A DNA stretch of 64,000 bases from Loripinus fragilis (GCA_964019695.1 OZ026517.1:54429672-54493671), one strand, 5' to 3'. Numbered from the stretch's first letter, positions 52,250 through 63,184 are shown. The notes: generated by a model not told the origin, from the letters alone. Program-made: numbers and translations.

Positions 52250-53060
52250 GAAAAAAACTTAGTACTGACCTTAAAGTTTAAACATTGATTTTTGACATGA
52301 TAGTTTAAAACACTCTGAGTACTGATCTAATAGTTCAAAACCCACTTAATATTGACATAATAGTTTAGAAACTGATTGCTGACCTGATAGTTTAAAACAA
52401 TCTAGGTACTGACCTGGTAGTTCAATTCTCTCTGAGGACTGACCAGAGTATAAAAACTCTCCAAACTCTTTGAGTACTTATTTAAATGTTTAAACACTCT
52501 GAGTACATACCTGATAGTTTAAACACTCTCGGTACTGACCTGATAGCTTTAAACTTGCTGAACACTTAGCTGATTGTTAAATGTCCTGAGTACTGACCTG
52601 ATGGTTTCAAACTATAAGGACAGTACTCAGTGCTTATAACTATCAGGTTAGTAATCTGAGAGTTAAAAAAACTACCAGGGCAGTACGCAGAGTTTTTGAA
52701 ACCATCAGGTCAGTACTCAGGACATTTAACAATCAGCTAAGTGTTCAGCGAGTTTAAAGCTATCAGGTCAGTACCGAGAGTGTTTAAACTATCAGGTATG
52801 TACTCAGAGTGTTTAAACTATCAAGTAAGTACTAAGAGAGCTTGGAGAGTTTTGTACTCTGGTCAGTCCTCGAAGAGAATTGAACTATCAGGTCAGTGCC
52901 TACATTGTTTAAAACTAACAGGTCAACAATCAGTGTTTAAATTATAAGGTCAATATTCAGTGCGTTTTTAATTATTAGGCCAGCACTCAGAGTGTTGTAA
53001 ACAACCATGTCAGTAATCAGTGTTTTAAACTTTTAGGTCAGTACTAAGTGTGTCTTTAAC
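52250..53060. repeat. Head-to-head inverted minisatellite
   Basis: Left arm ~52250-52615 repeats ACTGACCTGATAGTTTAAAC at ~30-60 bp spacing. Right arm ~52690-53060 is the same array inverted (GTTTAAACTATCAGGTCAGT). Individual variants match in mirror order, for example GCTGAACACTTAGCTGATTG and GGACTGACCAGAGTA. The arms are therefore copies of each other and not independent arrays. Spacer about 75 bp. Confidence 0.85.
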
Positions 53061-53272
53061 AGTTTTTAGTTGATCTTTAATATATGATCGTGGCATCCTC
53101 TTGTGACATTAACTTGTTTTTCTAACAAGAGACATTCAAACGGTACAAATGTTTGGTGGAAAGTCAACATGCGGGACTGAGGGTATGTACCTCTCCCTCC
53201 CCTTGGAAAATCACAAAGGTATAGATTTCTCTTGAAATACAGGTTCCGGACCTCCTGGAAAGTCACAAACCT
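53061..53272. other. Non-coding, nothing recognised
   Basis: No domain in either strand. Confidence 0.4.
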
Positions 53273-53716
53273 ACCCAGCCAGCATTCAATGTTTGACATA
53301 ATTGGTCCGCCAACCAAAAGCCATTTTTAATGGCGTTTCACTTGCGGGTCGGTTATGGCTAGCTTTTAGTTGTGTACTAGGTATTCCTAGGCAAACTTGT
53401 AAGGGTCCCCATCGTAAATCATTCCCCTCTGTAAATAAACTTGGCTAAAGATACTTTAAGTGCTCTAACTTTCTGGATCCGCGCATGGTTGAGAAGGTTT
53501 TCAGTGAGAAGCATATCGTCTAAAAGTCCCACCTTTTCATATCAATGGTTTTTGAATTTTGCAAAAGTCATCGATGAATGTTTTTATATTATTATTGATT
53601 ATTTGAACATGTTCATGCCTTTTAGGATTTTTTTGCGTCTCAACGTCATGTCAACGTCGATGTGACGTCATATCGACGTTGATACGACATTGTTTCGACG
53701 TCGTGTGCCTGCTGGG
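53273..53716. mobile_element. ~444-bp CGTC-type interspersed element
   Basis: Ends TACCCAGCCAGCA and GTGTGCCTGCTGGGTA are inverted. The right end is rich in GACGT (CAACGTCGATGTGACGTCAT). Related to the short element at 26225-26332. Its right border lies five bases after the stop codon of the kinase gene on the opposite strand. Confidence 0.65.
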
Positions 53717-53721
53717 TAATG

Positions 53722-54986
53722 TTAGCAGTGGTAATCATCTCTGTCCCAGGTATTTAACAGCATGAAAAGTTTATATCCCTTAAGACGTTTTTTGGCTTCA
53801 ACAGGAGAGATCCTCAACTTGGGATCAACGGTACACAAATTTCGAATTAAGGCCATATAGTCACAACTAAAGGGGTCTCTTTGGACACGACCTTTAGGAA
53901 GGTCGAACTTACTACTTAGTTGATTGGCGAGAAGTTCCTCCTTAGTTTCGCCCGAAAAAGGGCGTCTCCCAGTCAACATTTTGAAGAATGTGGCGCCCAG
54001 GGACCACGAGTCCATCCTCGCCATATTGCTGCGAGGTTTTAAATCCAACATCTCAGGTGGAGCGTAGCCAAATGTTCCAGCGCTGTGATAAAAAATCCTG
54101 CGGGTTCCATCCAGTTTCTTGAAGTACATTGCTGATCCAAAATCTGCCAATTTGGGAGACCCAGACTCGGTCAAAAGAATATTCTTAGGTTTAATATCCA
54201 AGTGGGCGAGATGGCGGGAATGAATGTAAGAAACCGCACGAGCGATTCCAAGAGAAATGTCACAACAAGTTTCACCTTTAATTGGACCAGATTCCTTAAT
54301 TAAACTATCCAAATCATTGGGACAATATTCCATCAGGTAACCTTTTGGCAGTTTCTCCAGGACATTAACAATATTATGATGACTAAGGCCTGCCAGAGTT
54401 TCAAATTCCTGATGCACATGTTCTGATCGTAAATAGTTGGAAAGTTTTGCAGCATAAATGGAATCCCTGCCCCGAACTTTGTAAACTATCCCAAAACCGC
54501 CTTCACCAAGTTTTTCCAAAACTTCCAAGTTACAGGAACCACCCAATATATACTGTCCACTGGAGAATTCTATACCATTTGATGATGAGCTGGTTGCAAT
54601 TGAAGAACCACTAACACAAGAGGACGCAGACCCACAACCATCTGATAATAAAATGCCATTCAAAGAAGGAGAAAAACAATTTGGAGAAGATGCTGTTAAA
54701 TACTCTGAGGACAGTGACCTGATGCTTGTTGATGCTGTGTTGTATGAGCATGTGCTTGATGTGTGTGTAGTGTTGCTTTGAAAAGTAAGAGCGTCTGTTT
54801 GTTGATGCGAGTCTGTGCATGTCCTGTCTTGTCTGGTCGGCATTACTGCATTTTTGACAGCTTTAATTCCTTGCCATAAAACATTTGATGTACGCTTGAT
54901 AGTTTTGAATAGGCCAATGGATGCACGGCAAATACGTCTAACAAGTCTGTGGGACGTTCGCTTGCTAGCATACACAAAAGTTACAC
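53722..54986 (-). CDS. Protein kinase, large 3' coding exon
   Basis: Serine/threonine-type kinase domain in one exon that ends with TAA at 53722-53724. Counting from the valine at 54975: basic region 1-44, Ser/Thr-rich low-complexity linker about 50-145, kinase domain about 153-402. P-loop GEGGFGIV (157-164), ATP lysine K177 in YAAKL, catalytic loop HLDIKPKNIL (D260, N265) with HLD where HRD is usual, DFG (278-280), and APPE (305-308) in place of APE. The HLDxKPxNIL loop recalls Mos and a few other kinases; the family is not settled. The frame has no ATG at its upstream end. It opens through GTGTAACTTTTGTG to an acceptor TATCTCTCTTTCAG at 54987-54988, so an upstream exon is needed (see 58951-59007). 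The first internal ATG (54843) would still keep the whole kinase domain. Confidence 0.9.
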
Positions 54987-55144
54987 CTGAAAGAGAGATA
55001 AAATATAAAGATTTAACCTATTGAAGCTGAATGAAATATGAGCCAGTGCATGTGATTTCCAACAATGTGAAATTTTGACATGTGTAGACTCGGACGAGCC
55101 TCTGCAGCCTCATTTTAAGCTTAGTAAGTAGCTTAACAATCATA

Positions 55145-55225
55145 TAATACTCAAGCGACCAGCAAAGGCTCTGATCAGACTGCGCGTATGCGCAGGCTGA
55201 TCTGAGACTTTGCTGGTCGCACAGA
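55145..55225. repeat. Hairpin repeat, GACCAGCAAAGGCTCTGATC
   Basis: GCGACCAGCAAAGGCTCTGATCAG... pairs with ...GCTGATCTGAGACTTTGCTGGTCGC; the centre is TGCGCGTATGCGCA. Arms about 33 bp. Confidence 0.85.
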
Positions 55226-55359
55226 CCACATTGTTGGAAATCTCATGCACTGACTCATATTCCAATCTTATCAATTGGCCTAGTCCATTTCCGTTTAAGT
55301 TTCGTCGAGTGGTGCTATCATTTTTATTCAAATTTATTAGAACATTCTGTAAGCATACA

Positions 55360-55440
55360 GTGGAGTCCCTGACCAGACGCCGCAGTTTGCGGCGTCTTAT
55401 CTGGGTCTGCACTGTTTGCATACGTCCCACCAAAAGGACG
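55360..55440. repeat. Hairpin repeat, CAGACGCCGCA/TGCGGCGTCT
   Basis: CAGTGGAGTCCCTGACCAGA and CGCCGCA pair with TGCGGCGTCTTATCTGGGTCTGCACTG. Same outer frame as the hairpins at 3215 and 33850, different centre. Confidence 0.8.
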
Positions 55441-56079
55441 TTTTGCTTATATGGGTTAAAGAAAGGGATTGTATAAATATGCATGGCATCAAAAGTTAAG
55501 CACCACATAAGTTTTTACTGAAACAATTTTCGTTCTACCGTGAAGAAATTTTATTGAACATGAAAAATGTTTATACTTGCATGTTGTGAAACTTTGTATG
55601 TATATTTAAATGGAAAAATAAAAATGGACCTAAATTTTGGATTGCGTTCCAAATTAATAGTTTTCTTGACTTATCAAAACTTCTCTCTATTGCCCTGGGA
55701 TCTTCAATAAATAATCTCCAACATCTTGAAACAAATTTTATGCAGTTTCACGCAAACTTGTCAACCTTGTTACATGTACACATAATTGCAATGAAAATAT
55801 GTTGACCCTATGTGCTTTTTGTTGAATTCACGATTTCATACTATGGCAAAATAGCATGATTGTTGCAATATATATCACATAACAATACTCTGAAAAATAG
55901 TTGCGAAGTTAGTGGTGCTTACTTTTTAACGCTGTGTATACGTACATCATAACCAGGACTCGATACTTTGGTAGTTATGTCATTGTGCGCAAAAAGCCTC
56001 CTTTAAACGGACAGAGGGGCTGGAGGTTTAAATTTTGGTCTTAACTTTTCTCTACCTCTATGCATTGTGCAAGTGTGTA

Positions 56080-56150
56080 GCAAAGGATCTAACGAGACTG
56101 TGCGTATATGCGCAAGCTCTTTTGAGCATTCACTGCTCGTGGATGCGATT
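56080..56150. repeat. Hairpin repeat, AGCAAAGGATCTAACGAGAC
   Basis: Pairs with GCTCTTTTGAGCATTCACTGCT around TGTGCGTATATGCGCA. A diverged member of the 55145 family. Confidence 0.7.
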
Positions 56151-56228
56151 AGTACCAAAAATCTCGAGCACTGACCCATATCTGTTCAACTCATAAGAGT
56201 TTTGTATTATCGCACAGTCATACATAAA

Positions 56229-56420
56229 GTCACTCCAGTGACCTAGTTGGGAAGAGCCGAAGGCTCATCGACAGTGCTTCTGGTTTTAAAGCGTCTCAGA
56301 ATATGGGGCCACAGCTTAAAGTCTCATCCGACAGACTGGGAGAAGCAGGGAATCGAACCTGCAACCTTTGGTTTACAAGGCATAGGCTTATCCACTACAC
56401 CACTGCGGCTTCCACTAAAA
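56229..56420 (-). mobile_element. tRNA-derived SINE (type B body)
   Basis: Read on the - strand: head GCCGCAGTGGTGTAGTGGAT, CCTTGTAAACC and B box GGTTCGATTCC. Then the body CCCAGTCTGTCGGATGAGAC, TTTAAAACCAGAAGCACTGTC and GATGAGCCTTCGGCTC. Confidence 0.85.
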
Positions 56421-56462
56421 GGTTCTTGAAAGTTGAATTTACAACCTGGGCCTAAGATTATA

Positions 56463-57293
56463 TACTGAAGGACTTTAGAAACGCACCAGTTATATATTCA
56501 CTGTCTCTTCAACATGGTTGATTTGAGGATGTTTTCTTTATCACTTTTTATCCGCTTACACAATGGACCATGATTTGCCATATTTTTGATTTGCTAATGC
56601 GGTTCATTCTGACGTAACACTGACGTTAGTGTTTTTCAACAATTGTAGTCTGACAGCTGTGAGATTAGTTCAATTTAAAAACAAACACTTTGATCTGGAA
56701 GCCAGATGTCTTAACCAACCGAAAAACAAGAAAAGTTTCGGAAATAATCGGAAGTAATCGTTTAATTACACTCCCAGTCGCAGCGTTTCTTTGCTAACGT
56801 CAGTCTTATTTTTTCAAACAGCAATAACAGGCGGATCACGTTCGCGCATGTCGCGATACTTTTGTCTTCTACGCAATGGGCTGTGGAGTATCTTGTAGCA
56901 CTAAAATATTTTGATTATTCCTGATCCTCAGGCTATAAACAGCCAATTTCGTCAAAAACAATAATGACGTCACCCAGACGAAATGAACGTTACCAGAGGC
57001 CTAAAACTTCATGATTTGATTGTGTCTTTCCTTGTGCTTTCAAGAACAAACTTCGTTTGAAAACTTTTTGCGCTCATAATGGAAGGTATTGGTACTCTGT
57101 GACTTTTTAAATTTGGGATGTCTCAGAATAATCGTGACGTCTCGGCAACCATAAGCCACAGCGTTTCGATTTTCTTATTGAATGCAAGCTAAATGAAGGG
57201 ACTTTTCGATTTTATTTTCACATAATTAAAATATTACATTTTGACAATAAATTAGCATTTTAGCAGGTGGTGCGTTTCCAAAGTCCTTCAGTA
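56463..57293. mobile_element. 832-bp Tc1/mariner-type MITE, copy 2
   Basis: 831 bp with ends TACTGAAGGACTTTAGAAAC... and ...TTCCAAAGTCCTTCAGTA and TA duplicates at 56461-56462 and 57294-57295. Inverted relative to copy 1 (6835-7666) and highly similar along its length. Lies inside the presumed kinase intron. Confidence 0.92.
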
Positions 57294-57499
57294 TATATCG
57301 CCTGGTTATTAAAATCAATGCAGACACAATTATCCCTGAAATAAGCTCAGACAATCTATACGATTCACATATATTGTCTGTCCTTTAGTTAGTTTTTATG
57401 AACAACTAAAGTGACCTTTTCTTTCTAACTTGACAGAGGGTGTGGTGTCCCATGCAGGTAAAATATTGGACAAATGTTTTGTGGCCGTGTTTCTTGGCT

Positions 57500-57660
57500 G
57501 TACCAGTACTGGACGGGTGGGTTTATGGTTTTCGTGCAGTGGTTCTGGTTTTAAGTGTCTCAGAAGACGGGGCAACGGCTTAAAGTCTCACCCGACAGAC
57601 TGGGAGAAGCCGGGAATCGAACCTGCGACCCCTGGTTTACAAGACATAGGTTTATTTTTT
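57500..57660 (-). mobile_element. tRNA-derived SINE (type B), incomplete head
   Basis: Body GTCGGGTGAGACTTTAAGCC and CTTAAAACCAGAACCACTG, with B box GGTTCGATTCCCGG. The head stops after CCTATGTCTTGTAAACC. Confidence 0.75.
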
Positions 57661-57689
57661 TGTGGCTTTTCCATGGGTAGAAACCAGTA

Positions 57690-57835
57690 CTGGGCCAGGA
57701 GGGTTTATTATATGACGGGAACTCCCGAAAGCTCAACCGAAAGTGGTTTTATGGAGAAGCCGGGAATCGAACCTGCGACCCCTGGTTTACAAGGCATAGC
57801 GCTTATCCACTACACCACGGGGGCTTCTTTTATTA
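57690..57835 (-). mobile_element. tRNA-derived SINE (type A), tandem copy 1
   Basis: - strand head GAAGCCCCCGTGGTGTAGTG, GATAAGCGCTATGCCTTGTA and B box GGTTCGATTCCCGGC. Body CTCCATAAAACCACTTTCGG. Repeated next door at 57836-57980. Confidence 0.85.
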
Positions 57836-57980
57836 TATGACGGGAGCACCCGAAGGCTCACCGAAAGTGGTTTTATGTGGTTTTTTATGGTTTTATGGAG
57901 AAGCCGGGAATCGAACCTGCGACCCCTGGTTTACAAGGCATAGCGCTTATCCACTACACCACGGGGGCTTCTTTAGGTTT
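57836..57980 (-). mobile_element. tRNA-derived SINE (type A), tandem copy 2
   Basis: Head identical to copy 1 over the tRNA part. The body has an extra AACCATAAAAAACCACA-like stretch. Head-to-tail duplication of about 127-145 bp. Confidence 0.85.
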
Positions 57981-58399
57981 ATTGGACAGTGGACCAAAGC
58001 AAACTTCTAACTATATCTCACGGAAATTCACGAATATAATTAAAAATAGCTTTTTAAAAAGAAAGTAGATGCTAAAATACTTGTTATTTCTCTGTCAATA
58101 AAATCCAAAATTTACAGACTTCACCGTAAATTATGACTAAGTAGGACCAAATCTTTTGATCTATTGATCTTAACCTTGGACTACTACACAACAAAGTTTC
58201 ATATACTTGCAATTAACAAGGGAGCTAATTCACTTACATTGTATAACGTATGTAAGGGAGCTAAATCACTAGCAGCGAAAGTAGAGCCTAAACCCGTTTT
58301 GTAAACTTATCGCTGATTGGCCGTCTGATAGGTACATAAGATGGCTAATTCAGCTGACCCATAAAAAAGTAAATATTATTTTGGAGAGTTCTGACGTAA

Positions 58400-58900
58400 G
58401 GTTTCTTGGGATTTATGAAAAAAACCTGTTCAGAGCGACATTTTTCTTGGCGAAACCTTGTCACCGTTTTGCATACCTGTAGTTCGATAATGTGAAAATG
58501 TATTAGTATGCAAAATTTGATTAAAATATACCATGCGGTTCAAGAGTTATGAGCATTTTTCACTTAAAGACCTCGACCAGCCAAAATGATGCTTGACAAA
58601 CAATTGTCGTTGTTTTGCATACCAGTGGCTGGACAATAAGTATGCAAAATTTAATTCAATCAAGAGTTATAAAGATTTTCACTTACTGACCACAACAGGC
58701 TGAACTGGTGCTCAGTAAACCCTCGGCCATCAAAAAGGTGGTTTCACATGGCAATGGTTAGGGAATGTATGCAAAATGTGATTAAAACATATATACCATT
58801 GGTTCAAGAGTTATGAGAATTTTCACTAACTGACCACAGACGGACAGATGGACAGAATCACATAGTGATTATAGTGAAGATCCAAGGGTCGTACAATCAG
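58400..58900. repeat. Degenerate tandem repeat, ~120-145-bp unit
   Basis: CAAGAGTTATGAG.ATTTTTCACT, then GACCTC or GACCACAA, and TTTTGCATACCAGTGG.TGGACAAT, near 58540, 58660 and 58805. Ends CAGACGGACAGATGGACAG. Non-coding. Confidence 0.65.
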
Positions 58901-58950
58901 CTCATATTGTGGGTCCCACAGTATTCGTTATCGCAAACATGTATACTAAC

Positions 58951-59007
58951 CTAAGAACAAGGCAGCAGCCCAGAGTAGATACGGATTCTCCAAAAGTACT
59001 GGTGAAG
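58951..59007 (-). CDS. Kinase gene: upstream exon encoding a membrane helix
   Basis: 57 nt on the - strand between acceptor TTCCTTTTAAG and donor GTTAGT. In the phase that joins the large exon (two bases, 18 codons, one base) it reads SPVLLENPYLLWAAALFLG. The last codon is completed by the next exon as G-V-T-F-V-Y-A-S-K. Together they make one hydrophobic helix, PYLLWAAALFLGVTFVYA, followed by a Lys/Arg-rich stretch. This is the pattern of a single-pass anchor with the kinase domain on the cytosolic side. Exons coding for the true N-terminus were not found up to 64000. Support is reading frame, splice sites and the continuous helix; there is no homology evidence. Confidence 0.55.
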   Translation of the reverse strand, partial: LHQYFWRIRIYSGLLPCS

Positions 59008-59019
59008 CTTAAAAGGAAA

Positions 59020-60560
59020 ACAAAATGAGTCAGCATGGTACAGACGAATATCGTAAATTCGAAGTCCTTGGGACTAGATGTTTTCTTTCGAATTATCAGG
59101 TGTTCGAATTATAGGGAGGTAACCTAAATACCCCCCCCCCAATACTCACAATCTTTTTCTTCCTATCAAACATTATTAGACATCATGTATCTGCTTTTAT
59201 AGAGTCATTAAATATGTATAGATCATGAAGAATAGGTCTTGTTCTCTGAATCCAGTTTAAAATTGTCCCAAATTTATTTCGAATTAGCGTGTGTTGTGAG
59301 ATTTTACTGTTCTTTTCGAATTTTTGATCAGCGAAGGTTCAAGCGAAGCTGTTCTTCTGGACAGGCTCGCCAGATCCTCGTGGCTATTTAGATCGTAACA
59401 TAGGCAATTATATAGCTCCACTCCAAATGAATGTGTATGTTAAAAGAATGGCATGGCGTCTTTAGAAGTGATACATGTAAATACAAAATTCTTGGATCTA
59501 GATAAGTATTTTACAATAAAACCTCGAGAATTCGAACTGAGAATTCGAACTTCGATGTTAATTCGAATTAAATTTAGGACACAATTGATTCAGATAATAG
59601 TACCTATTCATGATCTATTTTAGTTTAGTTTAAACATTTTCATGATTTTAATAACATTCTTTGTTATATGACTGGAGAGAATCCTGTCTCCTGATTGGCC
59701 CAATTTGCCTTCATGAATCTCTATGTCTACCTGAAAACTGATCTTAACCGGTCTAGAATGTGATATAATATGAAAACCAGCTCAAACTAGTTTCCAGAAG
59801 TTAATATTTTTGACACTTCTGCAATATCGCCCTCTAGAGAGCTCAAAATAGCATGATGAGTATGAAACTAGTATTGGCTGCATGAAATCGACATGATTTG
59901 CTGTTTCACCTCCCAACAGGTAAATTAAAGACTTTAATGAATTTTGACAGCAGTTATGTTTTGTTTTGTTTGTTCACTTTTCTTTGTTTGAATTAATGTA
60001 CAAACAAGTGTTTTGTGGTTGAATTTTACATTCCACATTCAGAGAATTTATATACATTTCAAAATACAAAATACTACATTAAAAAGTTTGCGGACTCAGT
60101 TAATATCACTTTTTTGGGTAGAATAATCCACATGTTTACCTCATTGAAGTCAATAATTGTATATTAAAACATGCTTGTTTGATATACGTAAATGAAACAT
60201 TTCCCTGATAATTTCATTTATGCTCACAAAACATATACAGTACTACACACTGTGCAGATAAACTTCCACGCCGTGGACGTAAATAAATACAGATTCATAC
60301 AGACTCCCATTGGATTATTGATTTTTTGAAGTTATAGGTCATGTTTACACTGTACAATATGAGGTACTGTATAATGTTTGATATGAAAAAAAGCTGATAA
60401 TTATCATGCTGATATGATGGCTGTATCCCTGAGACGCTTCTTTTACGCACGCAAAACATATGTTTAATAGGAAAAGACTGATAAAAATCATTTTTGCCTG
60501 GGGCTTTATACTTTCATGTCTACCTCCCTATAATTAGAAATACTGATAATTCGAAGTAAA
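59020..60560. repeat. TTCGAATTA-rich repeat region
   Basis: Dispersed blocks AATTATCAGGTGTTCGAATT, ATAGGGAGGT (59090-59110), ACCTCGAGAATTCGAACTGA (59520) and CTACCTCCCTATAATTAGAA (60520) suggest a decayed inverted-end element of about 1-1.5 kb. 59600-60500 otherwise shows nothing recognised. No gene. Confidence 0.4.
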
Positions 60561-60652
60561 ACCTGTAGTTCTTAAAGCTGCATACTCTGTAACTTTGAAC
60601 ATTTTTCGAAAAATTTTATTTTCTTTTTAAATCATTTGTAAAAGTAGAATTA

Positions 60653-62093
60653 AAGTAAGTAATGGTGCAAAGATCAGGAATCGATACAATCAAGTACCAC
60701 ATCTGACCCAGGATACCAATGGGAAAGTGACAAACTCACAGAAGACACCACAAACGAGAGCCAAGAGGTCAGCCCTTTCCCAGCAGGTGACCACAAAGCA
60801 CATATAAACAGACGCGCACAAAACATAGCAAACACAAGACAGAACAAAAACATAAAAGATCCACAAAAGAAGTACCGCCTTGGAACGGTCAGTAAAATAT
60901 TTTACTGGAGGGCTTAAACCGGTTTAACGGCGCCAACCTCACCCTTAATTCAGATGTGGATCAAGACACATAGATATTTGGTTTGCATGAAAGACCCCTA
61001 ACTTATCAATGCATCATCTCCTAAAACATATAAATCAAGATATAACAAGGAGATAAAGCAAGGATAAGGACTCAACAGTAAATTAAACTGAATACCGGAG
61101 CAAAAGAAATCTAACAGGTAAACCCCGGTGGGCCCGACAAACAGCCAAAGCATCAGGCCCCTACCATCTCATCAATAGATAAGTCTTTAAGTCGGAACCA
61201 TCATAGAGTCTGAAGTCCGACCCACCGGCGTGCAATTAAAGAGGAAAGCAAAGTTGCCAACCGTGATTGGGTTGACTACCAAGCATGCAGTCTGTTGCAA
61301 TACATTAATGTTATAGCCAATCTTTTTATAATGGGAAATTATTTTAATGAACTGCGCTGAAAAATTATTAGAGCCAACAATCTTCTTCAACTTATACACC
61401 AAGTCACCATAGAAATCAGGTTCCGAAAGTCCTTGGCGCAAGAGAGATTTAAGTCCAACTTGGAATTTAGAAATCAAATCATAGTATCGTCTATAAAATT
61501 TTAAAATTGTTTTGCGAAGTTTATTATACCGATAGCCTTGTTTAAGAAGTTTCTGAGTTAACAATTTATTGCGAGTGTTGAAGTCAGCAACAAAGCTAGA
61601 TGCTCTAGCAAAACGAATGAGTTGAGAGATATAGACTCCATAGGATGTAGAACGAGGAACATCACCATCTAAAAATGGGAAATTGACAATTTCAAAATCA
61701 AAGTCGTCACGTTTGTCATAAATTTTGGTAGAAACAATATCATTAAAAATTGACAAATGCAAGTCTAAAAATGCGGCTTCGGTATCAGAGGCATTGGCTT
61801 TATTAAGTTGGAGCTCTGAAGGGTATATTTGACTAACCATATTGTCAAAATAAACATTATTAATATTTAAAATATCGTCCAAATATCTGGAAGTAGTGTT
61901 AAACGCATCAATAACATCAGCCTGCTTATCATCAGAAAGAGACATCATAAAGTCCCTCTCATAACAAAACAGGAATAAATCTGCAACCAGGGGAGCACAA
62001 TTAGTGCCCATAGGAATCCCAACAACTTGTCTATAGAGCTTGGTGCCAAATCGAATAAAAATGTTGTCCAACAAAAAGGTCAGCGCATCGCAT
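60653..62093 (-). mobile_element. Naiad retroelement, 5'-truncated copy
   Basis: 1.44 kb on the - strand, nearly identical to 20282-21720 in both coding and 3' regions. Truncated at the 5' end inside the RT (at CDALTF). GTAAG is present at both junctions (left AAAGTAAGTAA, right ATGTAAGCTATG), a possible 5-bp target duplication. Confidence 0.88.
61187..62092 (-). pseudogene. Naiad reverse transcriptase, C-terminal 300 residues
   Basis: Open from the truncation to the stop TAA. Keeps motif B GIPMGTNCAPLVADLF, YLDD of motif C, FLDLHLSI, and the C-terminus LVVNPITVGNFAFLFNC. Lacks the endonuclease, the CxC region and RT motif A. Differs from the 20-kb copy by about a dozen residues, for example an NA insertion in NKANASDTEAAF. 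No in-frame stop, so the insertion is recent, but without its 5' part it cannot function. Confidence 0.85.
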
Positions 62094-62391
62094 ATGTAAG
62101 CTATGTTTTCACAATAAAATGTTCAGTTCAGCTGAAACTGCGTGGAAAAGTGAATTATCTTATGGGATAGGTGTATTTTTCTCTTGTTGGTAATTATTTG
62201 CGTCCCTCCAGTAATTATAGACCATTGAATTTTAACATAAATGCAGTTGTTTTGATAGTGATAACTTGTTAAGATTTACGAAAATGGTAAAATTTTTACC
62301 TTAATTTGAGTATTATTACTGTGTTCTTGAAAAATAAAAACATTATTTTTAAAATTAGAAGATCAAAAGTTACAGACTATGCAGCTTTAAG

Positions 62392-63184
62392 ACTTCGAAT
62401 AGTATGTGGCAAAGCAATGAAAACGCAGCACCATTATGATGACGATCAAGAAATATTTTTTAAAAAAATATTCGGCTGCATTTCGATTGTGGATTTTTTT
62501 GTCCTACTGATGAAAGGACCGTGTCAATACATCGTGTAGCATTTACAAAAATAGTAAGTGAACCTACTACCCCCGCTATTACCCAGGTTAATTCAATACT
62601 CAAGCTTCCAGGTAAAATCCGATTTGGGAAAATATAGTTGATAATCTTTATTGCAATGGTTTTTAAACCAATACATCAAAATCACAACGTTGGCGCAATG
62701 GAACAGCCGCTTTAAACGTAACGTTGACTCGATTCAAAATATGTGAAATGTTTGCAGACAGCATTTTACATTGTAATATGAAAATATTGGATTAAGTATA
62801 GGTCATTAAACGCTATTAACACGTAAATAGTGATTGTTCATGGCTAAATTACATGTATGTTCTGTTTAACAGTGACCTCTTTGATTGGCATTACAATTAA
62901 TAGATTTGTTTGAAAATATAGTCTTCGCTCTGTTTCTGAGAAGAAAAGTTCAGAATTAGTCGTCTGCTTCAGTCTGTATCCATAAATTTTGCCTTTTTCA
63001 GTGACAGATGTATTCAGAAACTAGTGACTAGAGAACCATGTATTTTAGAAAATTCCATTTGAAGCATGTAACACATATAACATGTAGGTTTACAAAATAA
63101 CAAATTCAAACATATAATGAGCAAGGTCACATGACATTAATAATTGAAACTTTCAAAAGTACACCTCTAAGTTCACATCCGTGA
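62392..63184. other. Non-coding stretch, nothing recognised
   Basis: No long frame and no repeat unit beyond short AT-rich blocks. Confidence 0.45.

Larger units (their letters stand above)
54987..58950 (-). other. Presumed kinase intron, repeat-rich
   Basis: Bounded by a GTTAGT donor (58950) and a TTTCAG acceptor (54987) on the - strand. Holds hairpin repeats, four SINEs and MITE copy 2. 55509-56060 and 58062-58400 show nothing recognised. Confidence 0.6.
60571..62391. mobile_element. 371-bp-type inverted-end element split by a Naiad
   Basis: Left end CTTAAAGCTGCATACTCTGT and right end ACAGACTATGCAGCTTTAAG are inverted. The outer parts (60571-60652, 62094-62391) join into one copy of the element doubled at 10148-10892. 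The Naiad at 60653-62093 sits between the blocks GTAGAATTAA and TTTCACAATAAA. Confidence 0.85.

Noticed and set aside
53722..54975. Kinase as an intronless gene starting at 54975
   Set aside because: The codon at 54975 is GTG, not ATG, and the frame runs on into a splice acceptor.
57439..57459. 21-nt + strand exon between TTGACAG and GTAAAA
   Set aside because: Too short and isolated, with no flanking exons.
57765..57975. Functional tRNA genes (Thr-like TGT anticodon)
   Set aside because: The A and B boxes are present, but the anticodon stem does not pair and each is fused to a SINE body; part of a repeat family.
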